Of a stretch of 64,000 bases of DNA, positions 28,543-38,219 are shown piece by piece. The stretch's first letter is position 1, and each line of letters starts with the position of its first letter. The notes under the pieces are model-generated. The model had not been told where the DNA came from. It saw only the letters and a program-made list of their open reading frames with translations, and ran no database searches. The stretch covers positions 62,001-126,000 of the forward strand of contig NZ_JAKRMU010000006.1 of the NCBI RefSeq assembly GCF_022345965.1, written 5' to 3'. This DNA is from Corynebacterium sp. ACRQK. GTDB taxonomy: Bacteria; Actinomycetota; Actinomycetes; Mycobacteriales; Mycobacteriaceae. Both the position numbers and the translations under genes were made by a program.

Positions 28543-30282
28543 CTAATCCCGGGCATGGGACTTGATCTTTTGTGTTAGTTCCTGCACCTGATCGAAGACT
28601 TTCTTGTTCTCCGACAGGGATTCCCGCACGCGCCGCTCCGCGTACATCACCGTGGTGTGGTCGCGGCCGCCGAATGCACTTCCCAGCTTCGGCAGGGATA
28701 GATCCGTCAACTCGCGACACAGATACATGGCGATCTGCCGGGCCTGCACAAACTTCTTGGCCCTACCCTTCCCCACCAGCTCGTCCGTGGTCAGGTTGAA
28801 GTAGTTCGCTACTACCTCGATGACGTGCTGCGGCACGATCTCCACGTCCTGGTCCGCCGGCGAAATGTCGCGAAGCGCAATCTCGGCCGTCTCTACCGTT
28901 AAAGGTTCGTGGCTTAGAGCGCAGTAGGCCGTCACGCGGATCAACGCACCGTCGAGCTCGCGGATGGACTTCTCGTAGCGACTGGCAATCAGCACCTTCA
29001 CGTCCTCCGGCAACTGCACATTGTCGGATTCGGCCTTCTTCGTCAGAATCGCGATGCGCGTTTCCAGGTCCGGGGTTTGCACGTCCGTAATTAGGCCGCC
29101 CTCGAAGCGCGTACGCAGGCGGTCTTCCAGGGTGGTCAGTTGCCGGGGAGGCCGGTCGGAACTCAAGACGATCTGCTTATTCGCCTGATGCAGGGCGTTA
29201 AACGTGTGGAAGAATTCCTCCTGCGTGGACTCCTTGTTCTGCAGGAACTGAATATCATCCACGATTAGCATGTCCAGGTTGCGGTAACGCCGCTTGAAGG
29301 ATTCGCGAGTGTCGTTAGCGATCGAGTTAATGAAGTCGTTCGTCAGCTCCTCCGAACTCACATACTTCACCCGCATATTCGGCTGCAGTTCTTTGGCGTA
29401 ATGCCCGATGGCATGAAGCAGGTGTGTTTTGCCCAGGCCCGATTCGCCCCAGATAAACAGGGGGTTATAGGCCTTCGCCGGCGCCTCGGCCACAGCTCGA
29501 CATGCCGCGGCGGCGAAGTTATTCGAGGAACCAACCACGAAATTTTCGAACGTGTAGTTCTTGTTCAGCAGCGACTCGCCGTCGAGTCCATCGTTGAAAC
29601 TCGAAGATGGCTGCGGCGAAGGTGCGTGCCGCGGGGCCGGACGGTGCGCGGTCTCCTTGTTCGTCCAGCGCGTGGGCGTCGGAGATGGGTTCGGGTCGAT
29701 ACGGTTCTCCGACGCTGCGTATTGCCCGGCGAGTTCGTCGGCGTCATGCTCCCGCTGCCGCGCCGCTTCCTCGGCAGTTTCAGCAGTAGCGCTAACCCCA
29801 GCCTGCGCCACGCCGTCCCTCTGCTCGGCCTTGTTGACCAGTTCCTCTACCTGCGACATCGAAAGGTTGTCTGCGGTTGCCACCGACTCTGTTTGTGACG
29901 TCCCTTCGTGGGTATTGCCGGCAGAGTCAGCATCAGATTGACTGTCGTTCGTTGTCTCGGCGCGATCCTCGGGCTCCCCGTTGGTGCTGGTGATAGCAAG
30001 GCTGACGGAGAGATCCAACCGTGTCTTGAGGACGTGCTTGATGGGGTCGATCAGGTCTTTCTCGATCGATTCCTTGGTCCATTTGTTCGGGGTTTCCAGC
30101 ACCACGATGCGCCCCATGAGCCCGACTGGTCTGACTTTTCGAAGCAGCGAGCGCTGCTTGGGAGAGATCACCGGTAGGTCTGGGTCGGGATTAGTCGATG
30201 AGCTATCGACGAGCCAATCGTGCATGATGGCATCCCACATGTCCGGGAAGTGTTCCTCGATGGAGAAGTTCGAGTTGCTCAT
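28543..30282 (-). CDS. dnaA: Chromosomal replication initiator protein DnaA
   Basis: A 579-residue initiator. Domain I is at about residues 1-95. A long Ser/Thr/Glu/Ala-rich linker runs to about 235. The AAA+ domain has Walker [14 protein letters not shown] (about 277-289), Walker [10 protein letters not shown], and arginine-finger region [15 protein letters not shown]-binding domain IV has the signature [14 protein letters not shown]. It binds the DnaA boxes on both sides of the gene. The linker is longer than in most bacteria but usual in corynebacteria. Confidence 0.98.
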   Translation of the reverse strand: MSNSNFSIEEHFPDMWDAIMHDWLVDSSSTNPDPDLPVISPKQRSLLRKVRPVGLMGRIVVLETPNKWTKESIEKDLIDPIKHVLKTRLDLSVSLAITSTNGEPEDRAETTNDSQSDADSAGNTHEGTSQTESVATADNLSMSQVEELVNKAEQRDGVAQAGVSATAETAEEAARQREHDADELAGQYAASENRIDPNPSPTPTRWTNKETAHRPAPRHAPSPQPSSSFNDGLDGESLLNKNYTFENFVVGSSNNFAAAACRAVAEAPAKAYNPLFIWGESGLGKTHLLHAIGHYAKELQPNMRVKYVSSEELTNDFINSIANDTRESFKRRYRNLDMLIVDDIQFLQNKESTQEEFFHTFNALHQANKQIVLSSDRPPRQLTTLEDRLRTRFEGGLITDVQTPDLETRIAILTKKAESDNVQLPEDVKVLIASRYEKSIRELDGALIRVTAYCALSHEPLTVETAEIALRDISPADQDVEIVPQHVIEVVANYFNLTTDELVGKGRAKKFVQARQIAMYLCRELTDLSLPKLGSAFGGRDHTTVMYAERRVRESLSENKKVFDQVQELTQKIKSHARD

Positions 30283-30988
30283 GGGGCTCCAGGGTTGGTC
30301 GGGGGTGGCCGAAAAGTTAACGGGGGTTAAACCTCGGGTGCTTTAGCAGGTTGCGCTGTTTTGCAGTTGTTCACGGCTAAGTACACAGTGCGAAACGTGG
30401 CCTATCCTGCGTTTCCACACAGTTATACACACCTGTGGATATCTTCTTTGCACATGTTATCCCCAAGGTACAGCGCTCTTGTGGATAACTCTAGTTCAGG
30501 TGTGAGAATGCTCTTGACCTGCATGTATAAGGTGTAAAGTATAGGTTTAGTGTTTGGGGGTGGAGTAGTTTTCCACAAGGCCTAACGATATTTGACGTAG
30601 ACCGTTTCCACCCTTATTGGCCTTTGTTCACACCCCAACTCAACCAGCAAAATTGTGTGCTTACGTGGCGGTTTAATGCCTACTAAGGTGGCACCTGTCG
30701 CGAAGGTTAACGTGGTGTCTCTCTAAAATTTGGATAACTTCCGTCACAGCACGTATCCTTGACTCGTCTATGGCAACCCACATACGACAGCAGGTCACCA
30801 CGCTGTCTATCGGGTGCCTCCGGTACCGGCTCTAAAGTCCGCTCGGACTGTGCCGGTGCAATTGTCCACTTGAATTTGTGGGCGCGCCGCTGGCTTAAGC
30901 GTTGATCCCAGCCCTCGTAGGGACTGGGTGTCTGTTGTGGCTGCAGGTGGCTCGTCCGCTGCTAGCGAAAGTTAAGGAGTGAAGTACC
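30283..30988. other. dnaA-rpmH divergent gap with a second DnaA-box cluster
   Basis: 706 bases without a gene. DnaA-box-like sites: TTATACACA (30423-30431), TGTGGATAT (30434-30442), TTATCCCCA (30457-30465) and a perfect TGTGGATAA (30480-30488), plus TTTTCCACA near 30567. They probably serve dnaA autoregulation, origin function, or both. The dnaA and rpmH promoters lie here; TTGACT near 30758 is a plausible -35 for rpmH. Confidence 0.7.
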
Positions 30989-31132
30989 GTGGCCAAGGGC
31001 AAGCGTACTTTCCAGCCCAACAACCGTCGTCGTGCACGCGTGCACGGTTTCCGCACCCGCATGCGTACCCGCGCCGGCCGTGCCATCGTTTCCGCACGCC
31101 GCAACAAGGGCCGCAAGTCCCTGACCGCCTAA
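30989..31132 (+). CDS. rpmH: 50S ribosomal protein L34
   Basis: A 47-residue, Arg/Lys-rich ribosomal protein from a GTG start with AAGGAG 11 bases upstream. The sequence [20 protein letters not shown] and the end GRKSLTA are diagnostic of L34. It heads the conserved rpmH-rnpA-yidD-yidC group running away from the origin. Confidence 0.98.
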   Translation: MAKGKRTFQPNNRRRARVHGFRTRMRTRAGRAIVSARRNKGRKSLTA

Positions 31133-31216
31133 ATTAGGCATAGACGTTCGCTCCACCCCAATATTCTTGGGGTGGATTGTCGTAGGGGCGTCAATAAATA
31201 GGAAAGAGCCACCACA

Positions 31217-31606
31217 GTGCTAGCTCCCCAGCACCGGCTTCGGTCGACCGCCTTGTTCGGGCAGACGATACGTAAGGGTCGGAAGAAGGGTAGCCTCACT
31301 GTGGTGGCTCATGTTTTGGTGGGCGGCGGTCGGGCCGAAGAGCTCCCTCTGCCGCTGCAGGAGGGGGCGACTGCAGGTCCGCGTTTGGGGCTCGTGGTTT
31401 CCAAGGCGGTCGGCAACGCCGTGACCAGGCACAATACCTCGCGGAAGCTTCGTCATGCCTTCCGTGCCGTGTTGGAGGAAGGTAGCCTGGACTTCCCTTC
31501 TGGCACCACGGTAGTGCTCCGCGCGTTGCCTAAGAGTGCCACCGCAAGTTTCGAGGAGGTGGTCGTCGATGTGCGCAGCTGCATCCGACGAGCCCTCCCC
31601 CACTAG
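31217..31606 (+). CDS. rnpA: Ribonuclease P protein component
   Basis: A 129-residue basic protein that helps the RNase P RNA cut 5' leaders from tRNA precursors. The RnpA signature GNAVTRHNTSRKLRHAFR is present, preceded by PRLGLVVSKAVG. The GTG start follows GGAAAGAGCC. The 3' end is close to or overlaps yidD. The leader (31185-31204) holds one copy of the recurrent GGGGCGTCA motif. Confidence 0.97.
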   Translation: MLAPQHRLRSTALFGQTIRKGRKKGSLTVVAHVLVGGGRAEELPLPLQEGATAGPRLGLVVSKAVGNAVTRHNTSRKLRHAFRAVLEEGSLDFPSGTTVVLRALPKSATASFEEVVVDVRSCIRRALPH

Positions 31607-31694
31607 CGAGCCCTCCCCCAAAAGTGATACGACCGCCAACAGTGACGGTCGCAATGGTCGGCCCGGTAGTGATGGTCGACTGGGGATTGGGGCC

Positions 31695-31940
31695 CGAATG
31701 GCTCGCCGATTGATCCTTGGTTACCAAAGTTATGTGTCACCCCTTAAAATGGGGCCAACATGCCGTTTTGATCCTACGTGCAGCAACTACGCCTTAACCG
31801 CTATAGGCCGTCACGGTCTGATTAAGGGGTCGCTTCTCGCGTTGGGTCGTTTGGCCCGCTGTGGGCCATGGCATCCGGGAGGTTGGGACCCAGTCCCACC
31901 TCGTCGTCCCCTGCGCTCGTGGGGCAGGCGGCATCGCTAG
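31695..31940 (+). CDS. yidD: YidD membrane protein insertion efficiency factor
   Basis: The YidD core is clear: LGYQSYVSPLKMGPTCRFDPTCSNYA, then KGSLLALGRLARCGPWHPGGWDPVP, with the conserved cysteines. It assists YidC-dependent insertion. ATG 31695 gives an 81-residue protein of usual length. Two upstream in-frame ATGs (31569 and 31536) would add a Ser/Asp-rich extension overlapping rnpA and cannot be excluded. Confidence 0.92.
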   Translation, partial: RMARRLILGYQSYVSPLKMGPTCRFDPTCSNYALTAIGRHGLIKGSLLALGRLARCGPWHPGGWDPVPPRRPLRSWGRRHR

Positions 31941-32028
31941 CTGTGTTCCTTTGTTGGACGCCAGCTATCCGGTGGCGCCGGCCCTACGGGACTTAAAAGA
32001 TCAACTTCAGGAGAAACCTCGAGTCGCC

Positions 32029-33003
32029 ATGGATTTTATTTATTATCCAGTGTCCGGCGTTTTGTGGTTCTGGCATAAGCTGTTTAGCTACGTCCTGAGC
32101 CCAGATTCGGGCATCACTTGGGCGCTGGCAATCATGTTCCTCGTGTTCACCATTCGTATTCTCTTGGTGAAGCCGATGGCCAATCAGCTGCGTTCCAGCC
32201 GCAAGATGCAAGAAATGCAGCCAAAGATGCAGGAGCTGCAGCGCAAGTACAAGAACGACCGCCAGACCCTGGCGATCGAGATGCGCAAGCTGCAGAAGGA
32301 GATGGGCGTTAACCCGCTGGCTTCCTGCCTGCCAATGCTGGTGCAGATGCCAATCTTCCTGGGTCTGTTCCACGTGCTCCGTTCCTTCAACCGAACGGGC
32401 ACCGGTGTGGGTCAGCTGGGAATGACGGTTGAGGAGACTCGTAATACGCCGAACTACTTCTTCGGTGTGGACGAGGTTCAGTCCTTCCTGGACGCTCGTA
32501 TCTTCGGTACTCCCCTTTCCGGCTTTATTTCCATGGACCCGAACAACTACCGTGCATTCTCTGAGGACGGCATAGTTGACTTCACCCGAACCAACATCAT
32601 CCTGGTCGTCGTGCCGCTGATGTTGCTCGCTTCCGTGCTGATGCACTTCTCTGCTCGCATGTCCATGGACCGAGCTGCCAAGCGTCGCGCGGAGAACCCG
32701 ATCAAGGCTAATGATCCTAAGGCGATGCAGTCACAGATGCAGATGGACATGATGCAGAAGCTGATGCTGTGGGTCATGCCTGTTCTGTACTTGATGGGCG
32801 GCTTCGCGTGGCAGGTTGGTCTTTCCCTGTACATGGCTACCAACATGACTTGGTCCTACCTGCAGCAGTACTTCCTCTACAAGAAGATGGATGCTGAGGA
32901 GGCGGCCGAGAAGGAAGCTATCGCCGCTTCCAAGCGCACCTCTGCCCCGAAGGTTGGTGCGCGTCCCGATAACCCCAAGAAGAAGGGTAAGAAGCGGAAG
33001 TAG
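32029..33003 (+). CDS. yidC: Membrane protein insertase YidC
   Basis: A 324-residue polytopic insertase of the five-helix type. The features are a first helix with an ATG start in MDFIYYPVSGVLWFWHKLF, then RILLVKPMANQLRSSRKMQEMQPKMQELQRKY with the hydrophilic-groove Arg, LASCLPMLVQMPIFLGLFHVL, and a Lys-rich C-terminal tail (PKKKGKKRK) that may contact ribosomes. AGGAG is 15 bases upstream, a long spacing. No jag-like gene follows, unlike mycobacteria. Confidence 0.97.
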   Translation: MDFIYYPVSGVLWFWHKLFSYVLSPDSGITWALAIMFLVFTIRILLVKPMANQLRSSRKMQEMQPKMQELQRKYKNDRQTLAIEMRKLQKEMGVNPLASCLPMLVQMPIFLGLFHVLRSFNRTGTGVGQLGMTVEETRNTPNYFFGVDEVQSFLDARIFGTPLSGFISMDPNNYRAFSEDGIVDFTRTNIILVVVPLMLLASVLMHFSARMSMDRAAKRRAENPIKANDPKAMQSQMQMDMMQKLMLWVMPVLYLMGGFAWQVGLSLYMATNMTWSYLQQYFLYKKMDAEEAAEKEAIAASKRTSAPKVGARPDNPKKKGKKRK

Positions 33004-33050
33004 TTCATAGCGCCAGCACTAGCCAAGAGTGCGGCACTTTGTTGCTCCTC

Positions 33051-33083
33051 GAACCGTCACCGTTATGGTGGCGGTTCTTTTTT
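33051..33083 (+). terminator. Rho-independent terminator after yidC
   Basis: GAACCGTCACC pairs with GGTGGCGGTTC (one T-G) around a short loop and is followed by TTTTTT. Confidence 0.9.
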
Positions 33084-33176
33084 CGGCAGCGCCGATCACG
33101 TAGCTTTCCGGCACTAGACTCCGGTGATGCTTTGCGACCCACGGGCTATAGAATGGGCTGAGTAAGAGAAGCCGAA

Positions 33177-33192
33177 TGTTTCACGTGAAACA
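33177..33192. promoter_or_regulatory. parS site 1
   Basis: TGTTTCACGTGAAACA, the perfect 16-base ParB-binding palindrome, in the leader of rsmG about 20 bases after a TATAGAAT -10-like sequence. Confidence 0.95.
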
Positions 33193-33227
33193 TCGCCCCT
33201 ACCTCCCACTGCTGAAGGAGTGCCTTG

Positions 33228-33896
33228 ATGGGAAATCGAGACGACGAGAACATTCAAAATCCGGAACTTGGTGAACCACCAGCGGCTGCGATAGAGGCTT
33301 TCGGCGATCGTCTGTCGCTGGCTCAGGAGTACGCGGAGTTCTTGGCGACTGCCGGTATTGAGCGGGGTTTGCTAGGACCCCGCGAGGTTCCGCGTATCTG
33401 GGAGCGCCACATTCTTAATTCCGCTGTACTTGGGGAGGTTGTAGATGAGGGCTCCCGTGTTGTTGATATCGGTACCGGTGCCGGCCTGCCGGGTATTCCG
33501 CTGGCCATTGCGCGGCCGGATCTAAAGGTGCAGCTACTGGAACCTCTCCTGCGGCGGTATAACTTCCTGTTTGAGATCAACAATCGGCTTGGTCTGGGTT
33601 GTGAGGTTGTTCGAGGCCGCGCCGAGGAGCCCAATGTGGTTACGTCTTTGGGTGGTGCGGATGTGGCTACGTCTCGGGCTGTGGCACCGTTGGGTAAGCT
33701 TACGCGTTGGTCACTCCCCCTAGTACGCGTCGGTGGGGCTATGAAGGCTCTCAAGGGAGGTTCTGTCGCCGAAGAACTTCGGCGAGACGCTAAGGAGATC
33801 GCTAAAGCCGGAGGTGGTGATGGAAGCATCCAGTTGGTTGGCGAGTCTAAGGTGGCGGAACCTACACACGTAATCACCATTCCGCGTATCAAGTAG
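33228..33896 (+). CDS. rsmG: 16S rRNA (guanine-N7) methyltransferase RsmG
   Basis: A 222-residue SAM-dependent methyltransferase that modifies G527 of 16S rRNA. The SAM loop VVDIGTGAGLPGIPLAI, RIWERHILNS and SRAVAPLGKL are family motifs. ATG 33228 has AAGGAG 7 bases upstream; a TTG just before it is less likely. It is flanked by parS sites on both sides and followed by parA. Confidence 0.96.
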   Translation: MGNRDDENIQNPELGEPPAAAIEAFGDRLSLAQEYAEFLATAGIERGLLGPREVPRIWERHILNSAVLGEVVDEGSRVVDIGTGAGLPGIPLAIARPDLKVQLLEPLLRRYNFLFEINNRLGLGCEVVRGRAEEPNVVTSLGGADVATSRAVAPLGKLTRWSLPLVRVGGAMKALKGGSVAEELRRDAKEIAKAGGGDGSIQLVGESKVAEPTHVITIPRIK

Positions 33897-33948
33897 GACT
33901 CTCATTGAGGCCTCTCCGAGGCTGATCTATCCTTTACATACACCTCGA

Positions 33949-33964
33949 TGTTTCACGTGAAACA
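33949..33964. promoter_or_regulatory. parS site 2
   Basis: Perfect TGTTTCACGTGAAACA in the 96-base gap between rsmG and parA. Confidence 0.95.
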
Positions 33965-33992
33965 TCTCTTTTGACTTCAGGATTGGACATAG

Positions 33993-34931
33993 ATGTCGAC
34001 TTTCGACATGGATGAAACACCCATCGGGCGAGCTGCCCAGCAGGCCGCGCGCTTGAAGAACCCCAACCGGAACAAGCTGCCCCGGCCGGAGAAGTGCAGG
34101 AAGATCACCATTGCCAACCAGAAAGGGGGTGTAGGTAAGACAACGTCTACCGTTAACCTGGCGTGGTCACTCTCCCTTCTGGGTATGAAGGTGCTTGTTA
34201 TTGACTTGGACCCGCAGGGAAATGCATCGACGGCGCTTAACGCGGTGCATCATGCAGGTACACCATCTTCCTATGAAGTTCTTCTGAATGAGATGTCTGT
34301 CAATCAAGTGATGCAGGGCAACGAGGAGAACGAGAACATCTTCTGTGTTCCAGCGACCATCGATCTCGCTGGAGCCGAGATCAGTTTGGTTAACGAAGTC
34401 CGTCGAGAGTACCGACTCTCCTCCGCCATAAGGGACGAGTGGATCGAAGAGCACGGGTTTGATTACGTCTTTATTGACTGTCCCCCATCGCTCGGACTGT
34501 TGACGATCAACGCGATGACGGCCGTGGATGAGGTACTCATTCCAATTCAGTGCGAGTATTATGCCCTCGAGGGCGTGAGCCAGTTGATCGATAACATCGC
34601 TATGATTCGTGAAAGCTTGAACCAGAACCTTCATATTTCGGGCGTGCTACTAACGATGTATGATGGTCGTACTAGGCTTTCTCAGAATGTCAGCGATGAT
34701 GTTCGAACTCACTTCGGATCCGTGGTGTTGGATAACCATATTCCCCGCAACGTGAAAGTATCCGAGGCTCCGAGTTACAACATGACAGTGTTGCAGTACG
34801 ACGGTGGCGCTCCTGGCGCGCTTGCCTACTACGACGCAGCAAAGGAATTTGCTCAGCGTGGCGACTATCTCCCCACTTCGGAAACGGCGCCCATCGGGAT
34901 TGCCCCAGAACTACATAATCAGGGTGAGTAA
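33993..34931 (+). CDS. parA: Chromosome partitioning ATPase ParA
   Basis: A 312-residue deviant-Walker ATPase: [17 protein letters not shown] (about residues 44-60), the [13 protein letters not shown]' motif and the [12 protein letters not shown]alker B region. It drives segregation of parS-ParB complexes along the nucleoid. Two bases separate its stop from the GTG of parB, so translation is likely coupled. Confidence 0.97.
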   Translation: MSTFDMDETPIGRAAQQAARLKNPNRNKLPRPEKCRKITIANQKGGVGKTTSTVNLAWSLSLLGMKVLVIDLDPQGNASTALNAVHHAGTPSSYEVLLNEMSVNQVMQGNEENENIFCVPATIDLAGAEISLVNEVRREYRLSSAIRDEWIEEHGFDYVFIDCPPSLGLLTINAMTAVDEVLIPIQCEYYALEGVSQLIDNIAMIRESLNQNLHISGVLLTMYDGRTRLSQNVSDDVRTHFGSVVLDNHIPRNVKVSEAPSYNMTVLQYDGGAPGALAYYDAAKEFAQRGDYLPTSETAPIGIAPELHNQGE

Positions 34932-34933
34932 TA

Positions 34934-36469
34934 GTGGGGAAACGCAATAAAAAACAACCCAAATTGTCGAAGAAAGACTTAAGCCTCAACAAAGATAACG
35001 TTCTGAAGGCTGCGGATAGGAACGGGAACGCACACGTTGTGCCTAAAACACCGCAGAATCAGGAGAGTTCGTTGCCGAAGAAGAAGCCGGCGGGCGCGAG
35101 GATGCCCCAGAGTTCTGGAAAAAGCCTACCGTCGGACGCCGGTCGCGCTCTAGACGCGACCAAATCTAGTAACGGCTCTCGAAAGCCGCAGATGCCTTCC
35201 CCTAGCGCCGTAGGTAATGCCCGCCGAGGTGGCCTAGGCCGAGGTCTTGCCTCCCTTATTCCTACCGGTCCTTCTCGCCCTTCTCTAGGGGATGGAGCAG
35301 CCGACATAGTTCTGGGTAGCGGCTCAGGTAATGGTGCTGACACAAGAGGTTCCGACACCGACGCGCGTTCGCGTACCGGCGGGACGGATGGCCAGTCAGG
35401 CGAATCGACTGTCGACGCTCAAACGAGGTCCGCAGACTCGGAAGCTGGTCGAACCGACTCTGATATATCGACAATTGAACGAACGGGAAACGCCAGGGAG
35501 GGTAACCCAGGTATGGAGCCGAAACGTCACAGTGACGTTACAGTTTCGGGTACCCACCGGACTGGCGGTTTGGCTGGTGAAGTCACTGAGGATCGTTCGT
35601 CGACAGCGAACGTGTCCAATGTTTCACGTGAAACATCCGATGAGAATTTCGGGGCGACCTACCAAGAGCTAGCCCTCGACGCTATTCGTACAAATGCTAA
35701 GCAGCCGCGCGAAGTATTCGACGAAGAGGCTCTGCAAGAGCTCGTCCACTCCATCAAGGAGTTCGGACTCATGCAGCCAATCGTGGTTCGTAAGGCTCCG
35801 GATGAGGGGTCTACCTATGAACTCATCATGGGTGAGCGCCGCCTCCGAGCGGCAAAGCGAGCCGGGTTTGAAGTAATTCCCGCTATTGTCCGGGAAACTG
35901 CCGACGATGAGATGCTCCGGGACGCGCTGTTGGAGAACATTCACCGCGTCCAATTGAACCCGCTGGAGGAAGCGGCTGCCTACCAGCAGCTGATGGAAGA
36001 GTTTGGCGTAACTCAGGAACAGTTGGCGAAGAAGATTGGGCGTTCTCGCCCGCTGATCACCAATATGATCCGTTTGCTCCAATTGCCGGTTTCCGTCCAG
36101 CGGCGCGTCGGAGCGGGAGTGCTCAGCGCAGGTCACGCTCGTGCCCTCCTCGGATTGAAAAGCGGCGCAGACGAGCAGGAGAAGCTGGCTACCCGTGTTG
36201 TTAGCGAGGGATTGAGTGTGCGCGCCACCGAGGAAGCGGTGACTCTTCTAAACCGAGGGGATACGGCAGCAAATGGCACAAAGCCTAGTGGGCGCAAGCC
36301 CCAACAACTCCCGGAGGAGGTATCCAATTGGGTAGACAACGCCTCCGATGCGCTGGAGACGAAAGTAAGTGTCCAAATGGGGAAGAAAAAGGGCAAGATT
36401 GTCGTTGAGTTTGGTGGCCCTGAGGATTTCGACAGAATCATCGAACTGTTGAATTTTAAGAAGCACTAG
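34934..36469 (+). CDS. parB: Chromosome partitioning CTPase ParB with long N-terminal extension
   Basis: A 511-residue protein. The ParA-contact motif [15 protein letters not shown], usually near the N-terminus, starts only at about residue 97 after a basic Lys/Ser/Pro-rich extension. An acidic/Ser/Thr/Gly spacer follows. The CTPase/ParB core then runs from about residue 240 ([55 protein letters not shown]) with the HTH ([23 protein letters not shown]) and the C-terminal dimer domain. The coding sequence contains a perfect parS at 35620-35635, read as NVSRET. Confidence 0.96.
   Translation: MGKRNKKQPKLSKKDLSLNKDNVLKAADRNGNAHVVPKTPQNQESSLPKKKPAGARMPQSSGKSLPSDAGRALDATKSSNGSRKPQMPSPSAVGNARRGGLGRGLASLIPTGPSRPSLGDGAADIVLGSGSGNGADTRGSDTDARSRTGGTDGQSGESTVDAQTRSADSEAGRTDSDISTIERTGNAREGNPGMEPKRHSDVTVSGTHRTGGLAGEVTEDRSSTANVSNVSRETSDENFGATYQELALDAIRTNAKQPREVFDEEALQELVHSIKEFGLMQPIVVRKAPDEGSTYELIMGERRLRAAKRAGFEVIPAIVRETADDEMLRDALLENIHRVQLNPLEEAAAYQQLMEEFGVTQEQLAKKIGRSRPLITNMIRLLQLPVSVQRRVGAGVLSAGHARALLGLKSGADEQEKLATRVVSEGLSVRATEEAVTLLNRGDTAANGTKPSGRKPQQLPEEVSNWVDNASDALETKVSVQMGKKKGKIVVEFGGPEDFDRIIELLNFKKH
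35620..35635. promoter_or_regulatory. parS site 3, inside parB
   Basis: Perfect TGTTTCACGTGAAACA within the parB reading frame, in the linker just before the CTPase domain. Confidence 0.95.
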
Positions 36470-36537
36470 AACGCTTAGGCTAACGAAGATCAAGCCAAAA
36501 GAGACGATACCGAACCTGATCAAAGGAGCACATTTTT

Positions 36538-37119
36538 ATGACTCTGACCGTGACCGAAGCTATTACTTTTCGTCGTGCAACACGCAGGTTCACCGATCAG
36601 GCGATTCCCGCAGATGTGCTGGACCGTGTGGTTCAAAACGCTCTCGAAGCCCCAAGTGCGTTTAATGCGCAGATGCGTGACCTGGTTGTTGTGCAAGATC
36701 AAGACGTCAAGCAGGCCATCTTCGATGCTTCGGGGCAACAGCAATTCCTAGATGCGCCGGTGGTATTTGTTGTTGTTGGTCGCTCTGAGGAGCTTCCAGA
36801 CGACGCCCAAGACGTGCTGGGGCCAGAGCTTAAGGAGAAGGTTCGTGATTTCAATGGCTCTGCATCGGCGGAGAAGCTACGCGAAATCGGCATTCGGGAT
36901 GCCATGCTAGTTGCTGGATTCTTGCTACTTGCAGCCCAGGAACAGGGTCTTGCCACCTCTCCCACCACCGGCTGGAACGAAGAAGGCGTCAAGAAGGCTA
37001 TTGGTCTTGAAGGACGCGATGACCGTTCAATCGCACTGGTAGTGGCCGCGGGTTACGCTGATGAAAAGCCCACTCATCCGGGCCGTGCCGCGAATCGCCG
37101 GGTGGATAACCACTTTTGA
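36538..37119 (+). CDS. Nitroreductase family flavoprotein
   Basis: A 193-residue FMN-dependent oxidoreductase of the nitroreductase fold. FRRATRRFTDQAIP is the FMN-binding Arg-x-Ser/Thr-x-Arg region, EAPSAFNAQ the middle loop, and GWNEEGVKKAIGL plus VVAAGYADEKP the C-terminal features. It reduces nitro compounds or quinones with NAD(P)H; the physiological substrate is unknown. It is transcribed after parB from its own gap and ends at the parS-containing terminator. Confidence 0.9.
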   Translation: MTLTVTEAITFRRATRRFTDQAIPADVLDRVVQNALEAPSAFNAQMRDLVVVQDQDVKQAIFDASGQQQFLDAPVVFVVVGRSEELPDDAQDVLGPELKEKVRDFNGSASAEKLREIGIRDAMLVAGFLLLAAQEQGLATSPTTGWNEEGVKKAIGLEGRDDRSIALVVAAGYADEKPTHPGRAANRRVDNHF

Positions 37120-37141
37120 TCTCTGTCCCTTCTTTTGGGAA

Positions 37142-37173
37142 CCCCGATGTTTCACGTGAAACATCGGGGTTTT
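37142..37173 (+). terminator. Rho-independent terminator with parS site 4 as its stem
   Basis: CCCCGA precedes and TCGGGG follows TGTTTCACGTGAAACA (37148-37163), so the whole block is one perfect palindrome, ended by TTTT. It can terminate the nitroreductase transcript and also bind ParB. Confidence 0.85.
37148..37163. promoter_or_regulatory. parS site 4
   Basis: Perfect TGTTTCACGTGAAACA inside a terminator stem. Confidence 0.95.
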
Positions 37174-37322
37174 GTGTAGCAATAAACTGGCGATTTTGCC
37201 ACGAGAATGATTGGTCCCCTATAGGATTCTCGTAGAAGCCAACCGAACTCTGTGGATTGCCCATTCCAGACTCGCTACCTTCAGGGGCTCCTGGATGTCT
37301 TCAACGAACAGAAAGGAGCACT

Positions 37323-38219
37323 GTGGAAGTACAAATTAAGGCCATTACCCCTCAGTGTTCCGTGGATCTAGAGCCTAGCGCAGCGGCATCGACCTTCTGG
37401 GCTCTTCCACCGGACTACGAAAGCCAAAGTGTTTTACCCAAAGACCCAGTGTTCGATAAGCAGGTATGGCTGCAGAACGTCCTCTTGGAATGGGGTATCT
37501 GCGGCTACACAGCCTTTGTTGGCACCGGTGATGCGGGTACCCGCCCGGTTCCCGCGGCGACGGTCTTTTTTGCTCCCGCGCGCTACATGCAGGGTATCGC
37601 AAACCTTCCTACTGCCCCGATCTCACCTGACGCAATTCTGCTGAGTACGGTACACGTGGCGGTGCCGTACATGGGCCTATACCTGGAGCATCAGCTCATA
37701 GATACGGTGCTTACTGAGGCACACCGGCGTGGTGTAAAGGCAGTGGAGGCCTTCGCACGAGTCGAGGACTTTGACGAGGAGTTTGCACGGCGGTTCAACG
37801 AGCCTTCGTGGCAGAAGGTGCGGGACGAGACAAAAAAAGAAGAAAGCGGATACAGCGCGCTCAAACCGCTCAAGTATGTTCCGGAGTCCTATCGGGGGTG
37901 GAAGACCGCCGCGGAAACCCACGGGGGCAACGCGGACGTTTTGGATAGCGCTCCGATGCTCTCCGAGGACATTCTCGAGGCGGAAGGTTTCAAGGTGGTT
38001 AAACACCACCGACAATTCCCACGCTATCGCTTTGAGATCGACGGGCCTCATAGCCTCTTTGGAGACTTTGCTGAAGAGGATCACGCACAGGTGAACGGAC
38101 CGGAGAAGCTCCCCACCGTTATTGGTGGAAACCAGACGTCGAAAGCATCAGTAACGCCCGGCCGGGTGGCCACCCCCAGTCCGGAGCAGAATCTACTTGT
38201 TCGGAAGCTCTTCCTGTAG
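37323..38219 (+). CDS. Conserved protein of the parB-cwlM region, GNAT-like
   Basis: A 298-residue protein from a GTG with AAAGGAG 5 bases upstream. It corresponds in position to Rv3916c of M. tuberculosis, between parB and cwlM. The middle section (DAILLSTVHVAVPYMGLYLEHQLIDTVLTEAHRRGVKAVEAFARV) resembles the core beta-alpha-beta of GNAT acetyltransferases, and EDILEAEGFKVVKHH resembles their C-terminal strand. Catalytic function is not established. It overlaps the convergent cwlM gene by 27 bases. Confidence 0.75.
   Translation: MEVQIKAITPQCSVDLEPSAAASTFWALPPDYESQSVLPKDPVFDKQVWLQNVLLEWGICGYTAFVGTGDAGTRPVPAATVFFAPARYMQGIANLPTAPISPDAILLSTVHVAVPYMGLYLEHQLIDTVLTEAHRRGVKAVEAFARVEDFDEEFARRFNEPSWQKVRDETKKEESGYSALKPLKYVPESYRGWKTAAETHGGNADVLDSAPMLSEDILEAEGFKVVKHHRQFPRYRFEIDGPHSLFGDFAEEDHAQVNGPEKLPTVIGGNQTSKASVTPGRVATPSPEQNLLVRKLFL

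Noticed and set aside
31861..32028. Extended N-terminus for YidC
   Set aside because: The extra 56 residues overlap the yidD end in another frame and are not membrane-protein-like. MDFIYYPVSG is the family start.
33004..33227. A jag (R3H) gene between yidC and rsmG, as in mycobacteria
   Set aside because: Only a terminator, a promoter-like sequence and parS are present; there is no open frame.
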